DNA of 63,427 bases from assembly GCA_947484245.1 (NCBI GenBank), contig CANKOT010000003.1, positions 1-63,427 on the forward strand, written 5' to 3'. The translations under genes and the position numbers were made by a program. The notes beneath the pieces were generated by a model that did no database searches, had not been told where the DNA came from, and saw only the letters and a program-made list of their open reading frames with translations. This DNA is from Comamonadaceae bacterium. Its GTDB lineage: Bacteria > Pseudomonadota > Gammaproteobacteria > Burkholderiales > Burkholderiaceae. Positions 9,152 to 17,994 of this stretch are shown one piece after another (positions within the stretch are counted from its first letter, which is position 1; each line of letters begins with the position of its first letter).

Positions 9152-9931
9152 TTATGGGTGATCGGTTTGGTTTGAATTGTGAGTGGCCGCCAGTCCTTCA
9201 AGTGCAAGTCCGTAGCCATGCAAGTCAAGAATTTTCTTTTTCAATTCTTGAGTGGCCAAGACTCTGGAATAGCGCCTTAAAAGCGGACTGCGCATTTTGA
9301 GATAACGCGCAAGCTCCCAAGCTCTTGGCAGCAATTGATCCAAAGGCAAGACTTCATTGACCAAGCCCACTTCTTTGGCTTCTTGTGCATTGATGGTTTG
9401 GCCGGTCAAAAGAAAATAACGTCCCCTGTTGGTGCCCATCAAATGGGGAAACACAATGTGCACGCCGTCGCCCGGTACCAGTCCACCCCAAAAGTGGGCA
9501 GAGTCTTGAAAAGTTGCGGTGTCTGCCGCAAGCACGATGTCTGAAAGCAAAGGAATTTCAGCATGGCGAAGCGTTGGCCCATTGATGGCTGCAATGATGG
9601 GGACTTCAATGTTCAAAAGATTGAGCAGCAAGTGCTTTCCTTCGAAATAAATTTTGTCCCATTCCATGGCCGTCACTGGATGGCTGACGTGATTGTGTCC
9701 GTTAGGGCCTAAAGCAGGCCCACTGAATGCCGCACCCGTGCCAGTCAAAATGATGACTTCATTCTCGTAATCTTGCCCTATTTCATGAAACGCACGAGTG
9801 AGTTCGCCATGAGGTAGCAAGCTCCAATGAAGAGGACCGCCATTGGTGTGCAACTTGACTTCAAGGATGCCGTCGGTTCGGCTCATTTGAATGGTTTGGT
9901 ATTTGTTGGCGTAGCTCTCTAATTTCAGCAT
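9152..9931 (-). CDS. Crotonase-family beta-diketone hydrolase, 6-oxocamphor-hydrolase-like
   Basis: A 259-residue crotonase-fold protein that would usually be labelled enoyl-CoA hydratase. From recall it resembles 6-oxocamphor hydrolase (OCH) of Rhodococcus along its length, for example in GLVPGDG, GTNRGRYFLLTGQ and LLPRAWELARYL. The OCH catalytic residues H122, H145 and D154 line up with H123 (NGPTLRHAE), H146 (FQDSAHF) and D155 (PGDG). OCH performs retro-Claisen C-C cleavage of a cyclic beta-diketone and needs no CoA. The substrate here is unknown. The FAH and dienelactone hydrolase next door support ring-opening catabolism. Confidence 0.82.
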   Translation of the reverse strand: MLKLESYANKYQTIQMSRTDGILEVKLHTNGGPLHWSLLPHGELTRAFHEIGQDYENEVIILTGTGAAFSGPALGPNGHNHVSHPVTAMEWDKIYFEGKHLLLNLLNIEVPIIAAINGPTLRHAEIPLLSDIVLAADTATFQDSAHFWGGLVPGDGVHIVFPHLMGTNRGRYFLLTGQTINAQEAKEVGLVNEVLPLDQLLPRAWELARYLKMRSPLLRRYSRVLATQELKKKILDLHGYGLALEGLAATHNSNQTDHP

Positions 9932-9972
9932 GTGATCCTCATTGCAAATTTTTTCTTATTGTTGTCAAACCA

Positions 9973-10932
9973 TTAGTCAATCTTGGCGCCAGACTTCACG
10001 ATCACCTGTTCCCACTTGTCAATTTCGGATCTGACAAAGGCTCTAAACTCTTCCGGATTATTGCCCACAGGCTCAGCCCCTTGGGCTTCCATTTTATCTT
10101 TGATGTCTTGAGATTGCAGGGCTTTGATAGAGGCGTTGTATAGCGCTGCCACGATGTGTGGCGGTGTTTTGGCGGGAGCAAACAAGCCATTCCAACTGGA
10201 CACTTCAAAGTCTGGTACACCAGCCTCAGCCATGGTGGGCACATTGGGCAGTGTGGCCATGCGTTTTTTGCTGGCCACCGCCAACACATTGAGTTTGCCG
10301 CTTTTCAAATGAGGGATGGCAGACAAGGCTGTTTGAAAACTCATTTGAACTTGGCCACCGATGAGGTCTGCAATGGCCGGCGCTGCGCCTTTGTAGGGGA
10401 CATGAATCAAATCAATGTTCGCGCGCATTTTTAAAAGCTCACCTGCAAGATGAGGCGATCCGCCATTGCCGCTTGAAGAAAACGCAAATTTGCCTGGATT
10501 TTGTTTGGCGACTGCAATGAACTCTCTGAGATTTTTAGCGGGCACTGAAGGATGCAAAGTGAGCACTGAGGGCGCCGTCATGAACTGGGTGATGTGCACA
10601 AAGTCACGCATGGTGTCATAGCCCATGCTCTTGTAGGCAGTCATGTTGGTGGCGTTGGCAATGGTACCCAGGAGCAGGGTGTAGCCATCGGGTGTGCTTT
10701 TCGCTACAAATTCTGAGGCAATGTTGCTGCTGGCACCCGCGCGGTTTTCAACCACTACGGGTTGGCCGAGCGTTTCTTGTAGCTTGATGGCAATGCTTCG
10801 CGCCACAATGTCAGTGGCCCCACCTGGTGCATAGCCTACCAACAAGCGAATGGGTTTTACAGGATAGGCTTGATCTTGCGCATAACTTGTGACACATAAG
10901 AGGGAAAGAAAGACAGCCAAAAATCGATTCAT
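9973..10932 (-). CDS. Bug/TctC-type periplasmic binding protein 3
   Basis: A 319-residue Bug protein starting at ATG 10932, where the signal peptide MNRFLAVFLSLLCVTSYA begins; the frame is open further upstream but that extension is not leader-like. APGGATDIVARS and STPDGYTLLLG are conserved. It is the first gene of the minus-strand module that continues with the beta-diketone hydrolase 41 bp downstream. It probably supplies that pathway. Confidence 0.9.
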   Translation of the reverse strand: MNRFLAVFLSLLCVTSYAQDQAYPVKPIRLLVGYAPGGATDIVARSIAIKLQETLGQPVVVENRAGASSNIASEFVAKSTPDGYTLLLGTIANATNMTAYKSMGYDTMRDFVHITQFMTAPSVLTLHPSVPAKNLREFIAVAKQNPGKFAFSSSGNGGSPHLAGELLKMRANIDLIHVPYKGAAPAIADLIGGQVQMSFQTALSAIPHLKSGKLNVLAVASKKRMATLPNVPTMAEAGVPDFEVSSWNGLFAPAKTPPHIVAALYNASIKALQSQDIKDKMEAQGAEPVGNNPEEFRAFVRSEIDKWEQVIVKSGAKID

Positions 10933-11136
10933 GTGAAGCCTGTGTTTGTCGATACAAAAGAAGCTTGAAGTGTAGGGACAGATGGTGCTCTCAAGCAAGG
11001 CCAAATCATTGGTGTTGTCCCTATGTGAGAAATAGGCACGCATTTATTCAGTAAGATGGTCTTTAAGCGTCGAAACTAAGCTGGTATTTGGCTTGTGTGG
11101 TTTCTGCCTCAGGCTATTGGAGTAAAGCAAAGTGTT

Positions 11137-12240
11137 ATGAGTTCCTTGATTCAAACCAATCTAGAAAAACCGCGCGCATGGTTTCCAAACGAGCTTCGTC
11201 AAGATTTCTCATGGATTCACCATCTCAGCCGTGAGGCCGTCAGGGAGATTGAGATGGCCCTTCAGCACACCAAGGCCACTCAAAAGTCGTGGCTTGAAAT
11301 GACAGCCAACGATTTCCCTCTTCAACGCCATGCCAAACAAGCCATTGATCAAGCCTTTGCTGTTACGCAAACGGGCTATGGCATGTGTCTCCTGAAAGGC
11401 TTTCCCGTAGAGCGTTGGTCGGTAGAGGATGCGCGCTTGGCGCACTGGGGCATTGGATTGAATGTGGGCGTAGCCAGAACTCAAAATCGGGCTAGTCAGG
11501 TGATGAACGATGTGCGTGACGAAGGTGGCAGCTACAAAGTTAAAAACGGGCGAGGGTACAACACCAATGCCGGTTTGGATTTCCATGTTGACTCATGCGA
11601 TGTCGTGGCCTTGCTTTGCTTGCAAACCGCCCAAACAGGTGGTACCAGCAAAGTGACCAGCTCCATGGCGATCGTCGACGAAATCAAACGCCTGCGGCCT
11701 GATTTGATTCCTGAGATGCAGCAGCCTTTTTATTACAGCTATCAGGGCACCAACGATGCCACACAGCCCCCTTTTTACAAGTGTCCCATTTTGGGCAACG
11801 ACCCTGATTTCTTTTCATTGCGTGCGAACCGAAAAAATGTCACGGCGGCTCAAGTTGATTTTCCTGAGGTGCCACGCTTAACTCAAAAGCAAATTCAGTT
11901 GCTAGATCTTTTGGACGAACTTCTTCCCGACGACAAATTTTGCTATTCGATGCAGCTCGATCGCGGCGACATGCAGTTGCTGAACAACTACGTGGTCATC
12001 CATTCAAGGACCAACTTTGAAGACCACGAAGCGCCAGAGCTTAAGCGCCATTTGTTGCGGCTTTGGCTCAGCATTCCGCAAGGGCAGCGCTTGCCGTCCT
12101 TGTGGAAAGAATATTTTGGCGAGATTGAAGCTGGCTCAGTGCGAGGCGGCGTTCGGGGTAACCAAATTACTGAAGAGTTTTTGGCTTATGAGCGTCGCCA
12201 GGCTGCCAATTTGGGAATGAAACTTTTGCAGAAGGATTGA
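11137..12240 (+). CDS. TauD/TfdA-family Fe(II)/2-oxoglutarate dioxygenase
   Basis: A 367-residue member of the TauD/TfdA clan, enzymes that hydroxylate substrates using 2-oxoglutarate and ferrous iron. The facial triad is H150-x-D152 (DFHVDSC) and H289 (VIHSRTNF), and R308 (LLRLWLS) is placed to bind 2-oxoglutarate. ATG 11137 with GGAGTAAAG upstream is preferred over a GTG/TTG-type extension at 11095. It is divergent from the Bug3 gene and convergent with the HbpS-like gene. The substrate is unknown; a carboxylated aromatic or aliphatic acid is plausible. Confidence 0.82.
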   Translation: MSSLIQTNLEKPRAWFPNELRQDFSWIHHLSREAVREIEMALQHTKATQKSWLEMTANDFPLQRHAKQAIDQAFAVTQTGYGMCLLKGFPVERWSVEDARLAHWGIGLNVGVARTQNRASQVMNDVRDEGGSYKVKNGRGYNTNAGLDFHVDSCDVVALLCLQTAQTGGTSKVTSSMAIVDEIKRLRPDLIPEMQQPFYYSYQGTNDATQPPFYKCPILGNDPDFFSLRANRKNVTAAQVDFPEVPRLTQKQIQLLDLLDELLPDDKFCYSMQLDRGDMQLLNNYVVIHSRTNFEDHEAPELKRHLLRLWLSIPQGQRLPSLWKEYFGEIEAGSVRGGVRGNQITEEFLAYERRQAANLGMKLLQKD

Positions 12241-12291
12241 AGCTTCAAACCGCCATTGACGTGAGATAGGACAGCAAAGCAGCAAGCTTGC

Positions 12292-12717
12292 TTAGTCGGT
12301 TATCAAGCCACAGGCCTTGACGCCTGCTTTGCAAATGATTTCGTCTTCATCGCCCGTTCCGCCACTGGCACCTACTGCACCCAGCACATTGCCATGGGCG
12401 TCTTTGATCAAGACAGCACCCGGTTGAGGCAAAAACTTTCCTTCCGCGGTGGCCGCTAAGCTGACAAAAAAGTTAGGGTTGTCTTTGGCTCTTTCTGCCA
12501 AAACTCGGCTAGACGCGCCCATGCCTACAGCACCCCAGGCTTTGCCGCGTGCAACGTCAAAGCGGAACATGCTTGCACCGTCTTCGCGGCCAAAAGCCAC
12601 CAACTGGCCAGAAGCATCCAGTACGGCTATGCCCATGGGCTTGTAGTTGGCTGCGCGAGCCGAAGCACGGGCGCCCTGAATAATTTGATTGGCTTGATCG
12701 AGAGTGAGTTGGTTCAA
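12292..12717 (-). CDS. GlcG/HbpS family protein
   Basis: A 141-residue single-domain protein of the GlcG/HbpS family (formerly DUF336). The typical features are an N-terminal helix, GIAVLDASGQLVAFGR near residues 28-43 and a glycine-rich ending VGASGGTGDEDE. Streptomyces HbpS binds haem, but many homologues sit in catabolic operons with no assigned role. It converges on the dioxygenase gene (51-bp gap), and the carboxymuconolactone-decarboxylase-like gene starts on the other strand 128 bp away. Confidence 0.85.
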   Translation of the reverse strand: MNQLTLDQANQIIQGARASARAANYKPMGIAVLDASGQLVAFGREDGASMFRFDVARGKAWGAVGMGASSRVLAERAKDNPNFFVSLAATAEGKFLPQPGAVLIKDAHGNVLGAVGASGGTGDEDEIICKAGVKACGLITD

Positions 12718-12741
12718 AATAGTCTCCTGTTGGGTGTGTAC

Positions 12742-12763
12742 TGGGTGGTTAGTGGGTGGTTAG
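12742..12763. repeat. 11-bp tandem duplication upstream of the GlcG/HbpS gene
   Basis: TGGGTGGTTAG is present twice head to tail at 12742-12752 and 12753-12763, inside a GTG-rich stretch between two divergently transcribed genes. It is probably a slippage product; a regulatory role is not demonstrated. Confidence 0.6.
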
Positions 12764-12845
12764 TGTGTGAGTGATCAGTGTGTCTTAGAATAACTTTTCA
12801 GAGCCGATTTCAGCGGTGCTTACTTTAACAGGTTGATTTAATTGA

Positions 12846-13451
12846 ATGACAAAAATGAATGATTTGAAATTAGGAACTCTTGCGCTCGACCGTATGCCTC
12901 CCATACCCGATGCCCAAATGTCGGCAGAGCAAAAAAGAATCATGGATGAAATTGCAGCAGGACCGCGAGGTCGTATTGGTGGTCCCTTCATTCCGCTGAT
13001 GCGAAGCCCTGAATTGATGGACCGACTGCAAAAGGTGGGTGAGTACCTGCGTTTTCAAAATACAGTGGGCTTTCGCAATTCTGAATTTGCAGTTCTGATT
13101 GTGGCCAGACATTTTTCTCAGCCCGTCGAATGGGCTATCCATCGACCTATTGCCGAAAGGGAAGGGGTCTTGCCTGCCACATGCGATGCCATCGCTGAAG
13201 GCCGTCGCCCCGATGGCATGACGGACGACGAAACGCTTATTTACAACGTGCTCGAAGAACTTCACACCAACCGCAGCTTGAGCGATGTCACCTATCTGCA
13301 ACTTTTCAAACGTTTTGGTGAACAAGGGGTGATTGATTTGGTAGCGCACTATGGTTATTACAGTTTGCTGGCGATGACCATGAATGTGGCTCGTACGGCG
13401 GTGCCTGCAAACGCCATTTCTGTTCCCGGGTTGAAATCTATCCCCGGTTAA
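12846..13451 (+). CDS. Carboxymuconolactone decarboxylase-like (AhpD-fold) protein
   Basis: A 201-residue AhpD-like alpha-helical protein of the carboxymuconolactone decarboxylase family. The family core is seen as SEFAVLIVARHFSQPVEWAIHRPIAE, residues about 79-104, shown here only as a landmark. No CxxC redox pair is present, which favours a decarboxylase or hydrolase-like role over peroxidase function. It ends 5 bp before pcaI, so the two are probably one operon and may act in consecutive steps of the oxoadipate route. ATG 12846 and ATG 12855 are both possible starts. Confidence 0.78.
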   Translation: MTKMNDLKLGTLALDRMPPIPDAQMSAEQKRIMDEIAAGPRGRIGGPFIPLMRSPELMDRLQKVGEYLRFQNTVGFRNSEFAVLIVARHFSQPVEWAIHRPIAEREGVLPATCDAIAEGRRPDGMTDDETLIYNVLEELHTNRSLSDVTYLQLFKRFGEQGVIDLVAHYGYYSLLAMTMNVARTAVPANAISVPGLKSIPG

Positions 13452-13456
13452 ACAGC

Positions 13457-14167
13457 ATGATCAATAAGTTTGTGGACAGCGTGGCAGATGCATTGGCCGA
13501 TACGCCCGATGGTGCGACAATTTTGATTGGCGGCTTTGGCACTGCAGGCATTCCCGATGAATTGATTGAAGGGCTCTTGCTTCAAGGCGCCAAAGATCTA
13601 ACGCTGGTGAACAACAACGCTGGCAATGGCGAGCATGGCTTGGCCGCGCTTCTCAAGGCCGGGCGTGTCCGCAAGGTGATTTGCAGTTTTCCAAGACAAG
13701 TCGACTCGCATGTCTTTGATGCCATGTACCGATCAGGTCAAGTTGAATTGGAGCTCGTTCCCCAAGGCAACTTGGCCGAGCGAATTCGTGCTGCAGGTGC
13801 AGGCATTGGCGGCTTTTTTTCAGCCACAGGCTATGGCACTGAGCTGGCCAAAAATCCCAATGGCACATTGAAGGAAACCCGTGAAATCAATGGCCGAATG
13901 TACGTTTATGAAACCCCCATTCACGGAGATTTGGCGCTCATTCGCGCTGAACGTGGCGACCGCTGGGGCAATCTCACATTCCGCAAAGCAGCTCGAAATT
14001 TTGGTCCCATCATGGCCATGGCCGCTCGCAAAACGGTAGCGACAGTTTTTGAAAAAGCAGAATTGGGTGACATTGATCCAGAAACCGTTATCACCCCGGG
14101 AATTTTTGTGCAGGCCATTGTTCACATTGAGCGTGTTGCAACACAAGCAGGAGGCTTCAAGGCATGA
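13457..14167 (+). CDS. pcaI: 3-oxoadipate CoA-transferase subunit A
   Basis: A 236-residue class I CoA-transferase alpha subunit. With subunit B it moves CoA from succinyl-CoA to 3-oxoadipate, the next-to-last step of the beta-ketoadipate pathway. IGGFGTAGIPDELI near residue 23 is the N-terminal oxyanion and CoA-binding region, and VNNNAGNGEHGLAALL follows. The final codons overlap the start of subunit B by 4 bp (ATGA). ScoA/AtoD-type acetoacetate transferases are close relatives; the neighbours favour 3-oxoadipate. Confidence 0.85.
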   Translation: MINKFVDSVADALADTPDGATILIGGFGTAGIPDELIEGLLLQGAKDLTLVNNNAGNGEHGLAALLKAGRVRKVICSFPRQVDSHVFDAMYRSGQVELELVPQGNLAERIRAAGAGIGGFFSATGYGTELAKNPNGTLKETREINGRMYVYETPIHGDLALIRAERGDRWGNLTFRKAARNFGPIMAMAARKTVATVFEKAELGDIDPETVITPGIFVQAIVHIERVATQAGGFKA

Positions 14168-14823
14168 CTTACACACGCCGTACCAAAGATGAACTGGCCG
14201 CTCGAGTTGCCATGGATATTCCAGATGGTGCTACCGTCAATTTGGGAATTGGTCAGCCGACCTTGGTTGCCAATCACATTCCTTCCACCCTCGAAATTTT
14301 GTTGCACAGTGAAAATGGTATTTTGGGGATGGGGCCTGCACCTGAGCTTGGCCAAGAAGATTACGACCTGATCAATGCAGGCAAACAGCCTGTCACACTG
14401 CTTCCGGGGGGTGCTTTTTTCCATCATGCTGACAGCTTTGCCATGATGCGCGGTGGTCATCTGGACATTTGTGTGCTGGGCGCTTTTCAAGTCAGTGCCA
14501 CTGGCGATCTCGCCAATTGGCATACCGGTGAGGCCGGCGCAATTCCTGCAGTGGGTGGTGCCATGGATTTGGCCATTGGTGCCAAGCAAACATGGGTCAT
14601 GATGGACCTTCTCACCAAACAAGGTCAGAGCAAATTGGTCTCTCAATGCAGTTACCCTTTAACGGGGATAGGCTGCGTGAAACGGGTTTACACCGATCTG
14701 GCCACCTTGGCTTGCTCACCCTCTGGCTTTTTGGTCATCGACATGGTGCGAGGTTTGAGTTTGGAGGCTTTGTCGCAACTTATTGAATTGCCGCTGGCTT
14801 TTCTGGCTTCGTCGCCAGAATAA
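14164..14823 (+). CDS. pcaJ: 3-oxoadipate CoA-transferase subunit B
   Basis: The 219-residue beta subunit that carries the catalytic glutamate, seen in the conserved SENGILGMGP near residues 49-58. NLGIGQPTLVA near residue 27 is also typical. Translation is coupled to subunit A by an ATGA overlap. The last 44 bp overlap the 3' end of the convergent MFS gene. The thiolase PcaF is not in the window, so the final cleavage must be encoded elsewhere. Confidence 0.85.
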   Translation: MTYTRRTKDELAARVAMDIPDGATVNLGIGQPTLVANHIPSTLEILLHSENGILGMGPAPELGQEDYDLINAGKQPVTLLPGGAFFHHADSFAMMRGGHLDICVLGAFQVSATGDLANWHTGEAGAIPAVGGAMDLAIGAKQTWVMMDLLTKQGQSKLVSQCSYPLTGIGCVKRVYTDLATLACSPSGFLVIDMVRGLSLEALSQLIELPLAFLASSPE

Positions 14824-16018
14824 AACACAGCGAACCCAAGGCCGAAAGCAAAGCAAGTAGGCTGAATCCCAATTGGTAATTTCCTGTGAGATCCGCTAAC
14901 ACGCCAGCCACCATGGGGCCGGCAATTTGCCCCAAAGCAATAATGGCCGCGGACAAGCCCAAAATCAGACCAATGGCGTTGCGACCAAAATAATCTGCCC
15001 GAATGGCTTGCATGAACGGGCCGCGCAAGCCCCAGGCGACGCCGTGAAAAATGCCAAAAGCGATGAGCATGGTCATATCGTTGGCAAAGGTGAGGCAAAC
15101 CATGCCGAGCGCATGAGCCAGCATGCACAGAGCCGCAACTTTTCTTTTGTCAAACATATCACCCAAACTGGCGCCCATGAGAATGCCCACCAATTGAGCA
15201 AAGGTCATGATCAAGATCACCCAACTTGCGGCGGCCACTGAATAACCTAAGCCTTCTTTCATGTGGGTAATGGCGTGAACGTTGACCGCAGAGACAACAA
15301 GAAGCGCAAGACCATGTCCAAACGCAAGCATCCAAAATGCCCGAGTTCGAACCGCCTCTGCTGCTGTAAATTCAACTTGGGGCGCCACAGGCAAAACGCC
15401 TTGTTCAGTCACTTTGAGAGCCGGATCAATGCCGTCAATATGCTCCCCGTGGTCCTCAGGTCGTCTCAGAATCATGCCGGCCATGGGAAGCCCAAACAGC
15501 AAGACCAGCAAACCAGTAGCGCCTGCGGTGTAACGCCATCCCCAGTTTTGGATTGATAAAGCCATGAGCGGCACAACCAAGCCCCCCAATGCCAAGCCCA
15601 AACTCATGATGGAGAGTGCGCGTGCTCTGAATTTTTCAAACCATTGGACCAAGGCAACCGAGAGTGGAAAGTAGCCGCTGAGGCTAGCACCGATGGCCAT
15701 CAAAATAGCACTGGTATAAAAAGTAGCGACAGCGTTCACTTGGCTGAGCAAAAGCAAGCCAGCGCTAAAAATCACCATGCCCAATCGGATCATTTTTTGT
15801 GGACCCACACGGTCCATGATCCAGCCCAACACGGGGCCAATGATGGCGGCTTCGACGGACTGTAATGCAGCGGCACCCGACAAGGTGGTTTTGCTCCAGC
15901 CCATTTCGTCTGAGAGCACGGCAATGTAAAGACCCAGCGCTTGCGTCAGAAATGCGGCCAGCAAAAACTGAATGCCACAGGCTGCCCCCACCATACGCCA
16001 GCCGTAAAAAATTTTCAT
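14780..16018 (-). CDS. MFS transporter
   Basis: A 412-residue, twelve-helix major facilitator protein. The motif-A loop appears as GWIMDRVGPQKM near residue 62 and its repeat as GDMFDKRKVA in the second half. It resembles the oxalate/formate antiporter-like MFS group, often monocarboxylate carriers. It overlaps the end of pcaJ by 44 bp on the opposite strand. Uptake of an aromatic or organic acid is a reasonable guess; nothing in the sequence fixes the substrate. Confidence 0.85.
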   Translation of the reverse strand: MKIFYGWRMVGAACGIQFLLAAFLTQALGLYIAVLSDEMGWSKTTLSGAAALQSVEAAIIGPVLGWIMDRVGPQKMIRLGMVIFSAGLLLLSQVNAVATFYTSAILMAIGASLSGYFPLSVALVQWFEKFRARALSIMSLGLALGGLVVPLMALSIQNWGWRYTAGATGLLVLLFGLPMAGMILRRPEDHGEHIDGIDPALKVTEQGVLPVAPQVEFTAAEAVRTRAFWMLAFGHGLALLVVSAVNVHAITHMKEGLGYSVAAASWVILIMTFAQLVGILMGASLGDMFDKRKVAALCMLAHALGMVCLTFANDMTMLIAFGIFHGVAWGLRGPFMQAIRADYFGRNAIGLILGLSAAIIALGQIAGPMVAGVLADLTGNYQLGFSLLALLSALGSLCFILATKPEKPAAIQ

Positions 16019-16180
16019 GGATCAGGGTAGCCAGGTTTGCGTTGTGTGTGAGAAATTGTTCGATGAGTTTAGCATTCAGAAAGATGGGATTGAAGGCTTT
16101 GACGGGCCTGTGACTAAATGTCTTAACGTGGCGAACAGCCATGGGCCGACGTTTCACGCAACTAAGGGCACACAAAGGGA

Positions 16181-16228
16181 GATGCCCCTAGTGAAGCAAG
16201 CCTGAGGGCTTGCTTCACTAGGGGCATC
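16181..16228. repeat. Perfect 22-bp inverted repeat hairpin
   Basis: Left arm 16181-16202 and right arm 16207-16228 are exact reverse complements, separated by the 4-nt loop TGAG. The hairpin lies downstream of the minus-strand Bug4 gene and upstream of the MFS gene. On the minus strand it is followed by CTCCCTTTGTG, which is a poor U-tract. The stem is far longer than an ordinary intrinsic terminator, so it may be a mobile-element relic, a processed RNA hairpin or a strong terminator. Confidence 0.85.
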
Positions 16229-16282
16229 AATGCGGATGCTGCTGCGGTTTAACGATGCAGCATTTGGAAGCTCATCAAGCTG

Positions 16283-17278
16283 TTATTCAGCTTTGATGTT
16301 GTTGTCAGCCACCAGCTTGGCATATTTGCTTTTCTCGTCTGCCAAGAAAGCTCTGAATTCGTCTTGGGTGCTCGCCAATGCTTCAACGCCCAATCCTGCA
16401 AATCGTTCTTTCAGATCTTGATTGGCCATGATTTTGACCAAGGCGCTTTGATAGGCATCCACAATGGGCTTGGGCGTTCCGGCGGGCAAGAAAACACCCC
16501 ACCAGTTAACGGCGACCAAACCATTCAAGCCACCCTCAGCAAATGTGGGGATTTCGGGCGACAAAGGTGAGCGCTTGCCGCTTGTAATGGCCAATGCACG
16601 CAGACGACCCGATTTGATGTGTTGGTTGACGGGCAATGCGTCAGAAACCATCAGGTCAATTTGAGCGGCCAACAAATCATTGACTGCCAAGCCACCGCCT
16701 TTGTAAGGTACCCCAACCATTTTGACGCCGGCTTGTCGCATGATGAGTTCACCAGCCAAGTGCGACATGCTGCCAGGACCACTGGTGCCGAAATTAAGCG
16801 AATTAGGTTTGCTTTTGGCTGCGGCCAAAAGGTCATTTAAATTTTTGAAGGGAGATGCGCTAGGCACTACCAAGATGTTGGGACCCGTTGCGGTGAGAGA
16901 GACAGGAATGAAGTCCTTGTCCATGTTGTAAGGCACTTTGGAAATGAGGGGGTTCACAGATGCGGGGCCTAAATTACCCACAACAAAGGTGTATCCATCG
17001 GCCGGTTGACGAGCGGCAAACTCCATGCCGATAGAGCCAGCAGCACCGGGTTTGCTTTCGATGATGACGGGTTGGCCCCATACCTCGCTGAGCTTTTGTC
17101 CCATGATGCGCGCCATGAGATCTGAGCTTCCGCCTGGCGGATAGGTCACGACCAGTTTCACAGGTTTGTTGGGGAAGGCTTGAGCATGTGCTTGCGTTTG
17201 AAACAAGCCACAAGCGCTTAGAACAACGAGTGAAACTTGGAAGAAATTCTTCCAGCGCGGGGTTTTGAGAAAATTCAC
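16283..17278 (-). CDS. Bug/TctC-type periplasmic binding protein 4
   Basis: A 331-residue Bug protein. A leader of about 32 residues ends in THAQA. PPGGSSDLMARI replaces the commoner G-G-x-A/T-D form, and QPADGYTFVVG and VPYKGGGLAVND are present. The gene is divergent from the flavin reductase gene across 179 bp. It is the nearest solute receptor to the luciferase-like and HsaA-like monooxygenase module. Confidence 0.9.
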   Translation of the reverse strand: MNFLKTPRWKNFFQVSLVVLSACGLFQTQAHAQAFPNKPVKLVVTYPPGGSSDLMARIMGQKLSEVWGQPVIIESKPGAAGSIGMEFAARQPADGYTFVVGNLGPASVNPLISKVPYNMDKDFIPVSLTATGPNILVVPSASPFKNLNDLLAAAKSKPNSLNFGTSGPGSMSHLAGELIMRQAGVKMVGVPYKGGGLAVNDLLAAQIDLMVSDALPVNQHIKSGRLRALAITSGKRSPLSPEIPTFAEGGLNGLVAVNWWGVFLPAGTPKPIVDAYQSALVKIMANQDLKERFAGLGVEALASTQDEFRAFLADEKSKYAKLVADNNIKAE

Positions 17279-17457
17279 AGTGTGTCTCCTAGTGAGGTTT
17301 ATGGAAAATCTAGACTGCCTTTGATTTCCTTGACGCTATGTTACAGATTTACCCAAATTTTTGATGAGTATTTACCCATGAAAAAGTGCTGGCAAATGCA
17401 TGGTTCTAAGGGAAAATACCAACCTTTTGAGCCCTTGGCGCACCTTAAAGTAATCAA

Positions 17458-17967
17458 ATGAACACCAAGATCAATACAACATGGGATAAACGCGATTTGC
17501 GCATGGCTTTAGGCAGCTTTGGCACTGGCGTCACAGTGGTTACTTCAGGCAATTCGCAATCGCGTTGGGTGGGGGTCACCGCCAACTCTTTCAGCTCTGT
17601 GTCCTTGGAGCCACCCATTGTGTTGTGGAGTTTGGTTTCAACGTCACCCAATTTGGAGGTGTTCGATGAAACGGAACGCTTTGTCATCAATGTTCTTGCG
17701 CTGGAACAAGTGGAACTTTCCAAGCAATTTTCAAAACCGCTCACTGACAAGTTTGCAGGGGTTGACTGCGTCGAGGGACTGGGCGGTGTGCCCGTCATCC
17801 AAAACTGTGTGGCCACCTTTGAATGCAAAACCGTTCAGCGAATTTTGGTGGGCGACCATGTTTTGTTTTTAGGCCAAGTTGAAAATTATGTTTACGAAGG
17901 CAAAACGCCATTGCTGTTTTGCCAGGGTCAGTATGTGCAGGTTGCAGAAGCCTTGCAAAGCAGTTAA
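17458..17967 (+). CDS. Flavin reductase (two-component monooxygenase partner)
   Basis: A 169-residue protein of the flavin reductase-like FMN-binding split-barrel family (HpaC/HsaB type). It would use NAD(P)H to supply free reduced FMN or FAD to a partner oxygenase. GVTVVTSG and GVTANSFSSVSLEPPIVLWSL (first half) are the flavin-binding landmarks, and GDHVLFLGQV lies near residue 131. The luciferase-like monooxygenase starts 27 bp downstream and an HsaA-like oxygenase lies 2.3 kb away, so it could serve either or both. Confidence 0.88.
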   Translation: MNTKINTTWDKRDLRMALGSFGTGVTVVTSGNSQSRWVGVTANSFSSVSLEPPIVLWSLVSTSPNLEVFDETERFVINVLALEQVELSKQFSKPLTDKFAGVDCVEGLGGVPVIQNCVATFECKTVQRILVGDHVLFLGQVENYVYEGKTPLLFCQGQYVQVAEALQSS

Positions 17968-17994
17968 CCATCATTTAATTTATTCGGAGTACGC

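Noticed and set aside
9152..9931. Generic enoyl-CoA hydratase label
   Set aside because: The catalytic glutamates of hydratases are not at their usual places, while the OCH histidines and aspartate are.
16181..16228. Ordinary rho-independent terminator
   Set aside because: Stem length of 22 bp and weak U-tract on both strands do not fit the usual form, so I listed it as a repeat instead.
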